Shown here one piece after another: positions 53,060 to 61,036 of a stretch of DNA of 64,000 bases. The notes below the pieces were generated by a model. It saw nothing but the letters and a program-made list of their open reading frames with translations. It was not told where the DNA came from and did no database searches. Positions within the stretch are counted from its first letter, which is position 1. Every line of letters starts with the position of its first letter. This DNA comes from DASQUK01 sp963813485 (GTDB lineage: Bacteria > Actinomycetota > Acidimicrobiia > Acidimicrobiales > VFJN01): assembly GCA_963813485.1 (NCBI GenBank), contig CAWEZE010000013.1, positions 186,001 to 250,000 on the forward strand. The letters are read 5' to 3'. The position numbers and the translations under genes were made by a program.

Positions 53060-53599
53060 CTAGTCGGCAGGCAGGCGCGACTCAACGACCTTCTGTCGAC
53101 CTTCACACACGGCACGAGGCGGAAGTCGCAACAGCATCGTCAGCGATTCGCCCACAGTCCCTACCTGCTCAAAGCCGACCCGCTTGTAGAGACTCACGGC
53201 GTGGTTGTCCGGCGCGACGCTCAGGCTGAGTGCGGGCAATGCTCGCGCCTTCGCGTGCTCCACCAGCGCGCCGAGCAGTTGTTGCCCGATGCCACGGCGG
53301 CGGGCTGATTTCACGACTGCCACAGAAAGCTCCGGTATGGAGGCATCGACAAAGCCGTACCCCGCGTCGTCGGCAGTGAAGAAACGCCACCAGGCGGCCC
53401 CGAGTTTGAGCGTCTGCTCTGCAGCAACGACTCCCTCATCGTCTTCGCGCTGCCACCCGGCGATGTAGTGGGCGACCGCGGGGTCGCTGATGATCTCCGA
53501 CACTGAGCGGGGTGTGTCGCTGAACCAATCGGCGGCGACTGCGAGCATCTGCTCGAGAAATGGGAGGTCCTCCGCGGTCGCCGGACGAATGATCGCCAC
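53060..53599 (-). CDS. GNAT-family N-acetyltransferase
   Basis: 179 residues. The opening MAIIRPATAEDLPFLEQMLA and the acetyl-CoA site KSARRRGIGQQLLGALVEHAK followed by LSLSVAPDNHAVSLYKRVGFEQVG are clear. Substrate unknown. It sits 32 bases downstream of the DUF4234 gene start on the same strand. Confidence 0.88.
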   Translation of the reverse strand: MAIIRPATAEDLPFLEQMLAVAADWFSDTPRSVSEIISDPAVAHYIAGWQREDDEGVVAAEQTLKLGAAWWRFFTADDAGYGFVDASIPELSVAVVKSARRRGIGQQLLGALVEHAKARALPALSLSVAPDNHAVSLYKRVGFEQVGTVGESLTMLLRLPPRAVCEGRQKVVESRLPAD

Positions 53600-53875
53600 G
53601 CGCCCAGAGTGCCCGATGCGGGTCGCCGAGGCCAGCAGTCCGGCGAACCAGAACTAGACGGCGGCGGTACTCATCGGTCAGAGCACCGGAGAACCTGGAG
53701 TCGCGAATCTGCGGTGTACATGCTGCGGAGCACGCGCTCGGGCGGGCCCCCGCCACCCCTGGACGTCATGGTGACGACGCGCGGGCGGACCGCGCCGAGC
53801 GGCAGATCGGGCGGCGGGGTAGCGTCCCTCGTCGGCATTTCAGGGACGTATAGCCGTACCCGGCAAGGCGACGCA

Positions 53876-54460
53876 TCAGAGTTCGACGCCTTGGCGCGAG
53901 GTTCCGCTGGCCACGATCGTCGCAGCGAGCGCCATCCGATGGTCCTTTGCCCAGGGCGGTCCCATCGTTGCCCGCGGTCCGAGCAGGACCTCGTCGGCCC
54001 GCTCGGCCAGCAAGCCGGCTGCCTGGCCCTCCACATCCTTGGCGTCGTAGAGGCGGACGTCCCAGCCGCGTGCACGTGCGAGGTCGGCCAACACCTGGCG
54101 GTACATGATGGAGTCGGCGCGGCTCTCGTAGGGTGCGCGACGTTGGATGGCGATGTCGTCGGGGAAGTCGAGCGGCCAGGCTCGCAGCGACATAGATACG
54201 ATCCGTTCGGGCAATGCGGTTGCGAGATCGTCCAGTGAGGCTGACGTCGCTCGAATCACCGACGCTCGCACCTCCGCCACCAGGATGGCGAGGGCCCCGT
54301 CGTCGAGATGTCGGCCTTCGTGGTGGATCGGTGCCGACGGAACGCCGGGTTCGATCAGCTCGATCCTCCGGCGGTCCACGACCTCGTGGTCGGCCGATGC
54401 TGTGACGGCCACGGCCCAGCCGAAATGATGGGCGATGCCCAGGCGCACGACACCGATCAT
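53876..54460 (-). CDS. hypothetical protein, 194 residues
   Basis: From ATG 54460: MIGVVRLGIAHHFGWAVAVT, then ADHEVVDRRRIELIEPGVPSAPIHHEGRHLDDG, a helical middle and RARGWDVRLYDAKDVEGQAAGLL near the C-terminus. The strand pattern at the start (GIAHHFGWAVAVTASADHEVVDRRRIEL) would suit an RNase-H-like fold, but I do not recognise the family. Divergent from the tandem-acetyltransferase gene, 81 bases apart. Confidence 0.6.
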   Translation of the reverse strand: MIGVVRLGIAHHFGWAVAVTASADHEVVDRRRIELIEPGVPSAPIHHEGRHLDDGALAILVAEVRASVIRATSASLDDLATALPERIVSMSLRAWPLDFPDDIAIQRRAPYESRADSIMYRQVLADLARARGWDVRLYDAKDVEGQAAGLLAERADEVLLGPRATMGPPWAKDHRMALAATIVASGTSRQGVEL

Positions 54461-54541
54461 GCCTTGGCCCGCACCTCCCCGGTCAACGAGCGAACGCGCA
54501 GCTGACTCTGCGACGCACGTGTGGGCTCGTACGCTCGGTGC

Positions 54542-55438
54542 GTGCCTGCCTCGCCGAACCGGGACGACCTCAACGACATCGCGGCGTTCATCGCCGCGCA
54601 GCAGGCGCACCCAGCCCGCCGCATCTGCTACGTCGGCACCGATGCTGTCGGGATCGTCGCCGAGCTCGACGGCCTCGAACCGTCGTGGGTGACAACGGCC
54701 CAGGTGCTACGTGAGGGCACACGGATCACCGGCGTGCTGATCAGCGAGTGGGACGGCGACCTCGGTCGGGCCTGGCTTATCGGTCCGTGGGTCGTGGGCG
54801 AGGGCGACGGGTGGATGGCGGCGGCCGCCGCTCTCCTCGACGCCGCGCTAGCCAGCATGCCCCCCGCCGTGTCCTGCTACGAGATGTGCGGCGACATAGC
54901 CAATCAGAGGCTCGCCGATTTGGCTGGGTCGCGGGGTTGGACGCCGACGGAGCCCAACCACGTCCTAGTCGCCGACGCCGGCGTTGTTGCCGCCTGGCAA
55001 ACAGGCGGGGACGGCCACACGGCGGTGCTGCGTGCCGCCGTCCAGGCCGACATCGGGGGCATCGCGGACTTACACGACGCCGAGTTCCCCGACACGTATG
55101 CGTCCGCTCCTCAGCTCGTCGATGGCCAGCTCGACGGTTCCCGCGTGGTGCTCGTCGCTGACGACGGCCATGGCGGCGTCGCCGGCTACGCCGCCGGGGA
55201 GGTCCACAACGACGGCGAAGGATTCATCGACTTCGTGGCCGTCAACGCTGCCACCCGCGGCACCGGCGTCGGCCACCAGCTCATCGTCGCCCTCACCCGC
55301 CAGCTCCTCGATCGATCGCCGCTCGGTCGGGTCTGCCTCACTGTGCAGGACCACCGAACGCCCGCTCGGACCCTGTATCAGCGACTCGGCTTCCGTCCCG
55401 AAGGTACGGTCATCGCCTACCGTTCCTGGACGTCGTGA
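54542..55438 (+). CDS. GNAT-family acetyltransferase with two GNAT-like halves
   Basis: 298 residues from GTG 54542. The N-terminal half (DDLNDIAAFIAAQQAHPARRICYVGTD, WLIGPWVVGEGDGWMAAAAALLDA) looks like a degenerate acetyltransferase domain. The C-terminal half is a full GNAT domain with FIDFVAVNAATRGTGVGHQLIVALT and DHRTPARTLYQRLGFRPEG. Substrate unknown. Confidence 0.82.
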   Translation: MPASPNRDDLNDIAAFIAAQQAHPARRICYVGTDAVGIVAELDGLEPSWVTTAQVLREGTRITGVLISEWDGDLGRAWLIGPWVVGEGDGWMAAAAALLDAALASMPPAVSCYEMCGDIANQRLADLAGSRGWTPTEPNHVLVADAGVVAAWQTGGDGHTAVLRAAVQADIGGIADLHDAEFPDTYASAPQLVDGQLDGSRVVLVADDGHGGVAGYAAGEVHNDGEGFIDFVAVNAATRGTGVGHQLIVALTRQLLDRSPLGRVCLTVQDHRTPARTLYQRLGFRPEGTVIAYRSWTS

Positions 55439-55765
55439 CTTCACGTCTCGTCGACGGCGCAATCTGCGCCGGGCATGCGACGGATCGGACCGACACCTCC
55501 AACTCTCTAGTTCCTAGCGGCGGGAAGCGTTCCCACTACCGGGACTGACAGTCCCCTACGGCGCGGTGGGTGAGGCCGTCGACGGTCGCGGGTGGCAGAC
55601 CAAAGCCATCGGCGTCGGACGATGGGATTGGGTAGTCCTACCGATGTCGACATCGGTAGCTGGCCGTACGGTTCACGTCATGGCGATTGCCCCGAACCGT
55701 TGATGCATTTCGTCCAGCGCCCCAGAGGAGCTGTCGTCTCGACCCCTCGTCCCAGGGAGGCACCA
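55439..55765. other. 327-base noncoding region with palindromes
   Basis: No gene seen. It holds a small hairpin GGGACT-GAC-AGTCCC near 55542-55556, the 22-base perfect palindrome at 55638-55659, and the leader of the small protein gene with a GGGAGG ribosome site. Probably the promoter region of the metalloprotease cluster. Confidence 0.6.
55638..55659. promoter_or_regulatory. 22-base perfect palindrome
   Basis: Arms CTACCGATGTC / GACATCGGTAG without spacer, about 107 bases before the small-protein ATG at 55766. Dimeric-regulator site likely; no regulator adjacent. Confidence 0.55.
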
Positions 55766-56056
55766 ATGTCCGACCCACTCAACCCGCAGACGTACGACGA
55801 GACCGAGCTGATGGACGGCACGATCGGTTCGGTCGCCGTCGACAGCGTCGGCAACCCGACCGTGATCCTCTGGATTACCGACGAGACCACCAACGTCGTC
55901 CACCAGATGAACGGCAGCCTCGACACCGATGCCGTGACGTCGCTCGGCATGTTGCAGCTGCTGCGCGACGCCGTCCAGGCCGCCAGCCGGGTCCGGGTGC
56001 GCTACACGACCGGCAGCGAAGGCTTCAAGTGGTTCCATCTCGTCAGGATCCTCTGA
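55766..56056 (+). CDS. small beta-rich protein, 96 residues, metalloprotease cluster
   Basis: From ATG 55766 (MSDPLNPQTYDETELMDG), GGGAGG ribosome site 9 bases before. Strands VAVDSVGNPTVILWITD, VVHQMNGSLDTDAV and VRVRYTTGSEGFKWFHLVRIL suggest a small beta fold. No signal peptide, no family recognised. It lies 2 bases before the metzincin gene and could be its inhibitor, chaperone or partner; that is inference from position only. Confidence 0.65.
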   Translation: MSDPLNPQTYDETELMDGTIGSVAVDSVGNPTVILWITDETTNVVHQMNGSLDTDAVTSLGMLQLLRDAVQAASRVRVRYTTGSEGFKWFHLVRIL

Positions 56057-56058
56057 CC

Positions 56059-56736
56059 GTGGCTGACGACTTGACCCCCGGTCCCCTCCCGATCCCCGTG
56101 ACCGTCGCCATGCGCGTGCGGATCATCACCGACGCCAGCGGGCGCAGCCCGTTCGCGGACGACGACGTCGTCGCAGGGGACATCGCGATGGCCTCGTCGA
56201 TCTGGCAACAGGCCGGCATCGCGGTCGTCACCGAGTCGATCGAGCAGTGGTCGGCCGACGAGTACGCCGAGCTCGTAGGCGTCGAAAACGACCAACTCAA
56301 GGAGGAGGACTGGGACCGGGGCCAGATGCACATCGACGTGTACTACGTCGAGGCCACCGACACTGGAGCCGGCTGGGGAACGCCTCCATGGCAGGTCGGT
56401 GGGCACGCCATCGCCCTGGAGGACCAGGAGGAGGAGATGGGTGCCGCCGGCTCCGCCGCGTGGCGTGGCATCGCCCTTGCCCACGAGCTGGGCCACTACC
56501 TCGGGCTTTACCACACCCACTCCGCTGACCCGGCGACCGACGCCGACTATGACGACGGCTGCCCGGACACCGACATCGCCGACCCGCGCAACCTCATGAC
56601 CCAAGGATCACGCGGGCGGACCACGGTCGCCTCCGAGATCCACCTGACGGCGGATCAGATCGAACGGGCGCGGGGCTACCTGTTCTCGCATCGCGCCAAC
56701 CTCGTCGCCGACGTCGTTGCCGCCACGTTCGGCTGA
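56059..56736 (+). CDS. metzincin-type zinc metalloprotease
   Basis: 225 residues from GTG 56059. The full zinc site HELGHYLGLYH (His142, Glu143, His146, His152) is present, and NLMTQ (Met180) is a plausible Met-turn, so this is a complete metzincin active site. The upstream region (MRVRIITDASGRSPF, MHIDVYYVEATDTGAGWG) fits the protease N-lobe. No signal peptide or membrane segment, unusual for this usually secreted class. Tightly spaced after the 96-residue gene. Substrate unknown. Confidence 0.85.
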   Translation: MADDLTPGPLPIPVTVAMRVRIITDASGRSPFADDDVVAGDIAMASSIWQQAGIAVVTESIEQWSADEYAELVGVENDQLKEEDWDRGQMHIDVYYVEATDTGAGWGTPPWQVGGHAIALEDQEEEMGAAGSAAWRGIALAHELGHYLGLYHTHSADPATDADYDDGCPDTDIADPRNLMTQGSRGRTTVASEIHLTADQIERARGYLFSHRANLVADVVAATFG

Positions 56737-56819
56737 CCGCCACGGCTGCCGGCAGCCCATGCGGACTGGAAACCTGGCGCCGGATCGCGATGGTGCAGAA
56801 ATCCGAGTGAAAGGAGTCC

Positions 56820-58124
56820 ATGATGAAGTCCATCCCCGACGTGCAGGTGGAGACACAGCCGGGCTCTGGTGGTGGTGGCGGCAGCGCGAAGCTGTGGACC
56901 ATCACTGGTCGCCTGCTCGTGCGCGAGAGCGAGATCGACGGCGACGCGCACGACCGGCCGTTGAAGGGCCTCGAGGTCAAGGTGTCGGCGTCGGACATCG
57001 GCGCCGATGGGCCGTGGACGGAATGGGGCACGGTGCGCACCGACGCCGATGGCGACTTCACGGTCTCGGAGACCAACAACGGCAAGACCCGCTTCTTCCG
57101 TGTGCAGGCGCGCCTCGTCGGCCCCGACCTCATGGTCGAGGACGGCACGCTCGGCGACCTGAAGTCGCTCGACCTGCTCGACAAGAACTGGCGCACCGTT
57201 TGGAAGTCGGAAACCCAGCGCGACGGCCCCGCCGTCTCCGTCGGCACACGGGTGTTCGCCTCGGGTCAGTCGCTCGATCTCGGCAACGCGACGTTCCGCC
57301 GGCAAGCGCTGATCTGGTACGTGCTGCGTTCGGCCATCGATCGTCTCGAGGCCGAGGACCCGTGGTTCGGCATGCAGACCGAGATCCGGGCCATCTACCC
57401 GGCGAACAGCGTTGCCAGCACGTCCTACAACGGCTCCAACAGGGTCTACCTGCACCAGGGCCAGCCCGACGAAGACTGGCATCCCGACGTTGTGCTGTTC
57501 TTCTTCATGCTCCTGTGGCACGACCACCACACCCACGGTCTGCGCAAGATCAACAGCTATCCCAGCGCAGAGTTCGCGGCGGGCTTCGCCGGGTTCGCGT
57601 CCAACGCGTTGCTGCACGAACTTTGGGGGCTGCGGCTCCAGCAGCCGCTCAACCGCCGAGAGGTCGCCGCCGGGCTTGCCCTCAGCACGCTCGACGAGAT
57701 CGAGAGTTCCGACATCGGGACCAAGAACGCGCTGCGCCTGCTCCGGGTCAGTGACCACAAGGGCTGGTGGAGCCACCTGTTCGGCACCGCCCAGCAGTAC
57801 CCGGACAATCGACCCGACGACGACGGCGACGGCAAGGTGGACCACCCGGGCGAGGTCGGCGTGAAGTACCGGCTCGACGGGCGCCGGCTGCCGGCCGGGC
57901 CCTACCACCTGTCGCTCTGGGACATCCTCCGCACCTACCGGGCGAACCCGGCCAAGGGGTGGAACACGGACCTGGAGGTCGGGAACCCGGACTACGGCCT
58001 GCTCCGCTTCATCGATCGCGCCGTCGACATCCACGAGCTGGGCGAGGACGTCCGTCTGATGCTTAGGCGGTGCATTGACCCGTTGGCCACCGGCGAACCC
58101 TTCGAGAGCCTGCCCAAGCTCTGA
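56820..58124 (+). CDS. 434-residue protein of unknown function, metalloprotease cluster
   Basis: Starts MMKSIPDVQVETQPG with a GSGGGGGS linker. Residues about 24-105 look like a beta-sandwich (LWTITGRLLVRES, VRTDADGDFTVSETNNG). The later part is helical and contains FFFMLLWHDHHTHG (230-240) and, 10 residues on, SAEFAAGFAGFASNAL. Position and spacing recall the HExxH and SEGxAxFF elements of gluzincin proteases with key residues altered, so it may be a pseudo-protease. EF-hand-like DDDGDGKVDH is at about 326-335. No signal peptide, no known family. Confidence 0.75.
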   Translation: MMKSIPDVQVETQPGSGGGGGSAKLWTITGRLLVRESEIDGDAHDRPLKGLEVKVSASDIGADGPWTEWGTVRTDADGDFTVSETNNGKTRFFRVQARLVGPDLMVEDGTLGDLKSLDLLDKNWRTVWKSETQRDGPAVSVGTRVFASGQSLDLGNATFRRQALIWYVLRSAIDRLEAEDPWFGMQTEIRAIYPANSVASTSYNGSNRVYLHQGQPDEDWHPDVVLFFFMLLWHDHHTHGLRKINSYPSAEFAAGFAGFASNALLHELWGLRLQQPLNRREVAAGLALSTLDEIESSDIGTKNALRLLRVSDHKGWWSHLFGTAQQYPDNRPDDDGDGKVDHPGEVGVKYRLDGRRLPAGPYHLSLWDILRTYRANPAKGWNTDLEVGNPDYGLLRFIDRAVDIHELGEDVRLMLRRCIDPLATGEPFESLPKL

Positions 58125-58132
58125 CCCCGCGG

Positions 58133-58179
58133 TCTCGGCACGTTTTGGCGGGCCCGTAGCGCCGCCAGACGTGCCGAGA
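58133..58179. terminator. long hairpin after the 434-residue gene
   Basis: Perfect 11-base arms TCTCGGCACGT (58133-58143) and ACGTGCCGAGA (58169-58179), with an inner GGCGG/CCGCC pair. It begins 9 bases past the stop, so a transcription terminator is likely, though no T run follows. Confidence 0.65.
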
Positions 58180-58535
58180 TCCAGGGCGGATACAGTCCCA
58201 TCCCGCAGAAAACGCCGGCGAAAACCCCTTGACACGCCCCCACTCCTTCAGGGACGCCGAGGCGGCGATGGCGTCGTGAACCACGGCTGGGTCGCAGCCG
58301 CCACCGGATGGCCCTGGTGTTGGAGCGGAGGTCGGGCTCACCGGATCGGTCGAGGCGTCCAAGGGTTCGGCCGGCACCACGGCTTCGGGTTGTGCGCCCA
58401 TGGACGTGATGTCCCCCGTCGAGTGGCTGGAGCGATTGGACGACGTCGAGCCCTGCCCCGGGGTCGCCGTGTCCCGCCGCCCCCGCAAGCGCCAAGGATC
58501 GTCATCGCCATGAGCACCGTGAGAGCCGGTGCCAC
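58180..58535 (-). pseudogene. broken lipoprotein gene
   Basis: From GTG 58535 a lipoprotein signal MAPALTVLMAMTILGACGGG (lipobox LGAC) is visible, then the frame changes: the continuation DTATPGQGSTSSNRSSHSTG, a Ser/Thr/Pro linker and GGGCDPAVVHDAIAASAS lies in the -1 frame. Adding one G to the run at 58480-58484 would join them. The 3' end is unclear and seems broken a second time near 58230 or runs into the terminator hairpin. Probably a secreted lipoprotein in intact relatives. Confidence 0.4.
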
Positions 58536-58794
58536 TAAGGAGCATCAATCTGGTGCTGGTTTCGGCGGCGCCGCCACGCGGCCACAGCGCGACGCGTCTC
58601 GAGAGTGACCCCAGCCCGGCGGCGCAGCTCGACCCGGGACGGATCGCGCGACTGATTCGCTACAGGGAGTCGGCGACTGTGTGTCGCTTGACATAGACGC
58701 CCACGCCGGCGGCGCTCACCATGCTGGCGAGAGGGTGCCCTTAGATCCCATCGGATCCATGGTCCCAGTCGATGGCCAGCAGGAGGTTCTCCCG
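58536..58794. other. intergenic region between lipoprotein remnant and lipoprotein gene
   Basis: About 260 bases with no supported gene. It contains the leader of the next lipoprotein with an AGGAGG ribosome site at 58781-58786. I see nothing else distinctive. Confidence 0.5.
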
Positions 58795-59364
58795 ATGCGC
58801 ATCCCGGTCACGACTAGGGGTATCCGACTGATCGCAGCGGCCGCGCTTGCTGTCGCCGCGGCGGCGTGCGGCGACGAGCCGGGCGGCTCCGACGTGGTCA
58901 CGATTCCGTCGTCGGACGGATCGTCGCCGTCCATCGTGATGGACGCGCACTTCAACGTCGAGGACAAGCCCTACATGACGGTCGCCCACGGGTCGGCCCC
59001 GCAGCAGTCCGACGCCAAGCCCGACGAGACGGTCACCTTCATCGCCACCGGGTCTGACACCGATGGCGGTGTGAAGACGATCGAGATCTGGCTCGTCGAG
59101 GACCACTGCGGCCTACCCGACCCCGACGACGAGGTCGGGGTGGTCTGTCACGTCGACTACTCCCATGTCGTTGCGGAGAACCCTGATCCCGACGCCACCA
59201 AGACGGCCGGCGCCAGCGCGGCTACGTCGCGGACCGTCAGCTACAACGTGCACTTCCCGCTCGACCGCGCCCGCGGCTTCGAGGCAGACGCGTCGGCGAG
59301 GGTGGTCAATTGGGCCGGCGAGGTGGTCCGGAGCGCCCACATCACGATCGAGGGGCGGTCCTGA
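58795..59364 (+). CDS. lipoprotein, 189 residues
   Basis: From ATG 58795 with AGGAGG 9 bases upstream. The lipoprotein signal GIRLIAAAALAVAAAACGDE gives Cys25 as the lipidated residue. The mature part is acidic and strand-rich (MDAHFNVEDKPYMTVAHG, ETVTFIATGSDTDGGVKTIEIWLVEDHCG, VVRSAHITIEG), a PKD- or cadherin-like single domain with two cysteines that could form a disulfide. Part of the secreted/orphan cluster; function unknown. Confidence 0.75.
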   Translation: MRIPVTTRGIRLIAAAALAVAAAACGDEPGGSDVVTIPSSDGSSPSIVMDAHFNVEDKPYMTVAHGSAPQQSDAKPDETVTFIATGSDTDGGVKTIEIWLVEDHCGLPDPDDEVGVVCHVDYSHVVAENPDPDATKTAGASAATSRTVSYNVHFPLDRARGFEADASARVVNWAGEVVRSAHITIEGRS

Positions 59365-59600
59365 CGCCCGGCCGAGGCGCCGCAGCCGGGGCCGCCAACG
59401 AACTGATATCGGCCGCACAGATCTGTCGATCTGCGCCCACGCGATCGGTTGCCCGCAACGAGGCGACGGGCCGCACGACGCACCGCCGCGTGACGACACC
59501 AGATCGGTGCCAATATGTACCGCGAGGCGGCAGGGGCAGAGGCTGCGCTCGCCCTGATCGCTCGGCGCCGTGCGAGACAGAGACCCCCCAGAGGTAGCGC

Positions 59601-60407
59601 ATGCCGTTGTACATGGATCGCCACGAGGTCGACGACGGCGTCACCCCGATCGACATCGCACAGGCACACGCTCGCGACATCGAGGTGCAGGCAAAGTACG
59701 GCGTCGACTACATCACCTACTGGTTCGACCATCAGAGCGGAGCCGGTTTCTGTTTGGTTGACGGGCCGTCAGCCGAGGTCGTCGAAGCTGTTCATCGCGA
59801 AGCGCATGGAATGGTCGGCACCAAGGTGATCGAAGTTGATCGGGCAGCCGTCGAGGCGTTCCTCGGCCACCTTGATCGTCCTGTCACGGGTGAGGCGCTC
59901 GTGGCGACCGCGTTCCGGGCCATCCTGTTCACCGACGTCGTCGGTTCAACTGAGCTCACGCAGCGGCTCGGAGACGCCGGTGCCATGCGAGTCATCCGAG
60001 CCCACGACGCCATCGTGAACGATGCGATCCGCCGTGGTGGCGGCCAGCGGGTGAAGCACACCGGCGACGGCGTGATGGCGTCCTTCACCTCCGTGAGTCG
60101 CTCCGTGGAGACCGCGATCACGATCCAGCGAGCGGTTACGGAGCGCAGCCGCCGCGACGACGTGCCGTTCGAGATCCGCGCCGCCATTAGTGCCGGTGAG
60201 CCAGTCACCGAAGGCGATGACCTCTTCGGCGCTGCCGTTCAGCTCGCAGCTCGGGTGTGCTCGATGTGCGAGCGCGGTCGCGTGCTGGTGTCGAGCGCGG
60301 TGCGCGAGCTGTGCCTCGGCAAGGGCCTTCAGTTCGAGGACAAGGGTCTTGTCGAGCTGAAGGGCTTCGAGGAGCCGATACACGTGTACGGGGTGATTTG
60401 GACCTGA
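59601..60407 (+). CDS. class III adenylate/guanylate cyclase with N-terminal DUF4242-like domain
   Basis: 268 residues. Residues 1-90 (MPLYMDRHEVDDGVTPIDIAQAHARDIEVQAKYGVDYITYW) match the DUF4242/nickel-binding ferredoxin-like domain; the C-terminal part is a catalytic domain with AILFTDVVGSTELTQRLGD (metal Asp), VKHTGDGVMASFTSVSRSV and DLFGAAVQLAARVCSMCERGRVLVSSAVREL. It probably makes cAMP in response to a ligand or metal sensed by the N-terminal domain. The ribosome site is weak. Confidence 0.87.
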   Translation: MPLYMDRHEVDDGVTPIDIAQAHARDIEVQAKYGVDYITYWFDHQSGAGFCLVDGPSAEVVEAVHREAHGMVGTKVIEVDRAAVEAFLGHLDRPVTGEALVATAFRAILFTDVVGSTELTQRLGDAGAMRVIRAHDAIVNDAIRRGGGQRVKHTGDGVMASFTSVSRSVETAITIQRAVTERSRRDDVPFEIRAAISAGEPVTEGDDLFGAAVQLAARVCSMCERGRVLVSSAVRELCLGKGLQFEDKGLVELKGFEEPIHVYGVIWT

Positions 60408-60618
60408 AGTCGGATCTCGACACGTCAGGGGTTCGGCGACTCGTCGTGGGGGGCTGATCAACGGCGTCAAGGGTCCGACTTCCAGCGCCACGGCCCGCTG
60501 CGCGACACGCCATATCTGCATCGATCGGCGCGGGTCACCTCGCCTATCAGCGGATGCGGCGGCATCGACGCCGCACGGGCGCCTAGGCGCCCGTGCGTCA
60601 CCGGAGATTGGAAGTGAC
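60408..60618. other. intergenic region ending in palindrome before the C-free tract
   Basis: Ordinary GC-rich DNA without a supported gene. It ends with the 26-base palindrome described separately and the left junction of the cytosine-free tract. Confidence 0.5.
60572..60597. repeat. 26-base perfect palindrome
   Basis: Arms CGCACGGGCGCCT / AGGCGCCCGTGCG, no spacer, a very stable hairpin. It lies 165 bases after the cyclase stop and 21 bases before the cytosine-free tract; terminator, protein site or assembly junction are all possible. Confidence 0.8.
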
Positions 60619-61036
60619 AAGATGGATGAGGAGAGAGATAGGAGGAGAGGTAGTGATAGAGGGTTTGTTGGATAGAGGAGTGGAGAATGAGGGAGAGAAG
60701 AGAATAGAAAGTGAGTAATAATAGTTAAAGGAATAGGATAATTTAAAGGAAGAGGAGTGAGGGGAGAGGATAAATATAGAATATGAGGAGGAGTTATAGG
60801 GGTTGTTAAAGATAAAGAAGGGTAGGGAAGGTGATAAGAAGATTTATGTGTAAGAAAAATATTAGGGAGTAGAGAAGTAAAAGAAAGTGGAGAAAGGGGA
60901 GAAGTTTAAGATATTATATAAGGGATTGTTAAAGGATAAGAAAATAGAGATAGTATAGGGAAATGTATAAGGGATAAATGATATAGAGAAAGGTAGGTTA
61001 GTAAATGGGATAGAAATAGAAGGGAAGAAGATAAAT
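60619..61036. other. 418-base cytosine-free, purine-rich tract
   Basis: Not one C on the plus strand from 60619 to 61036; mostly A and G with some T (60661-60720 has 25 G, 23 A, 12 T; 60901-60960 has 27 A, 16 G, 17 T). All frames are full of stops, so it does not code. No simple repeat unit is visible. The flanks are ordinary GC-rich DNA. A further C-poor stretch runs to 61065. Confidence 0.95.

Noticed and set aside
56676..58235. 519-codon minus-strand frame opposite the 434-residue gene
   Set aside because: No ribosome site or motif; opposite strand has good start spacing and coherent structure.
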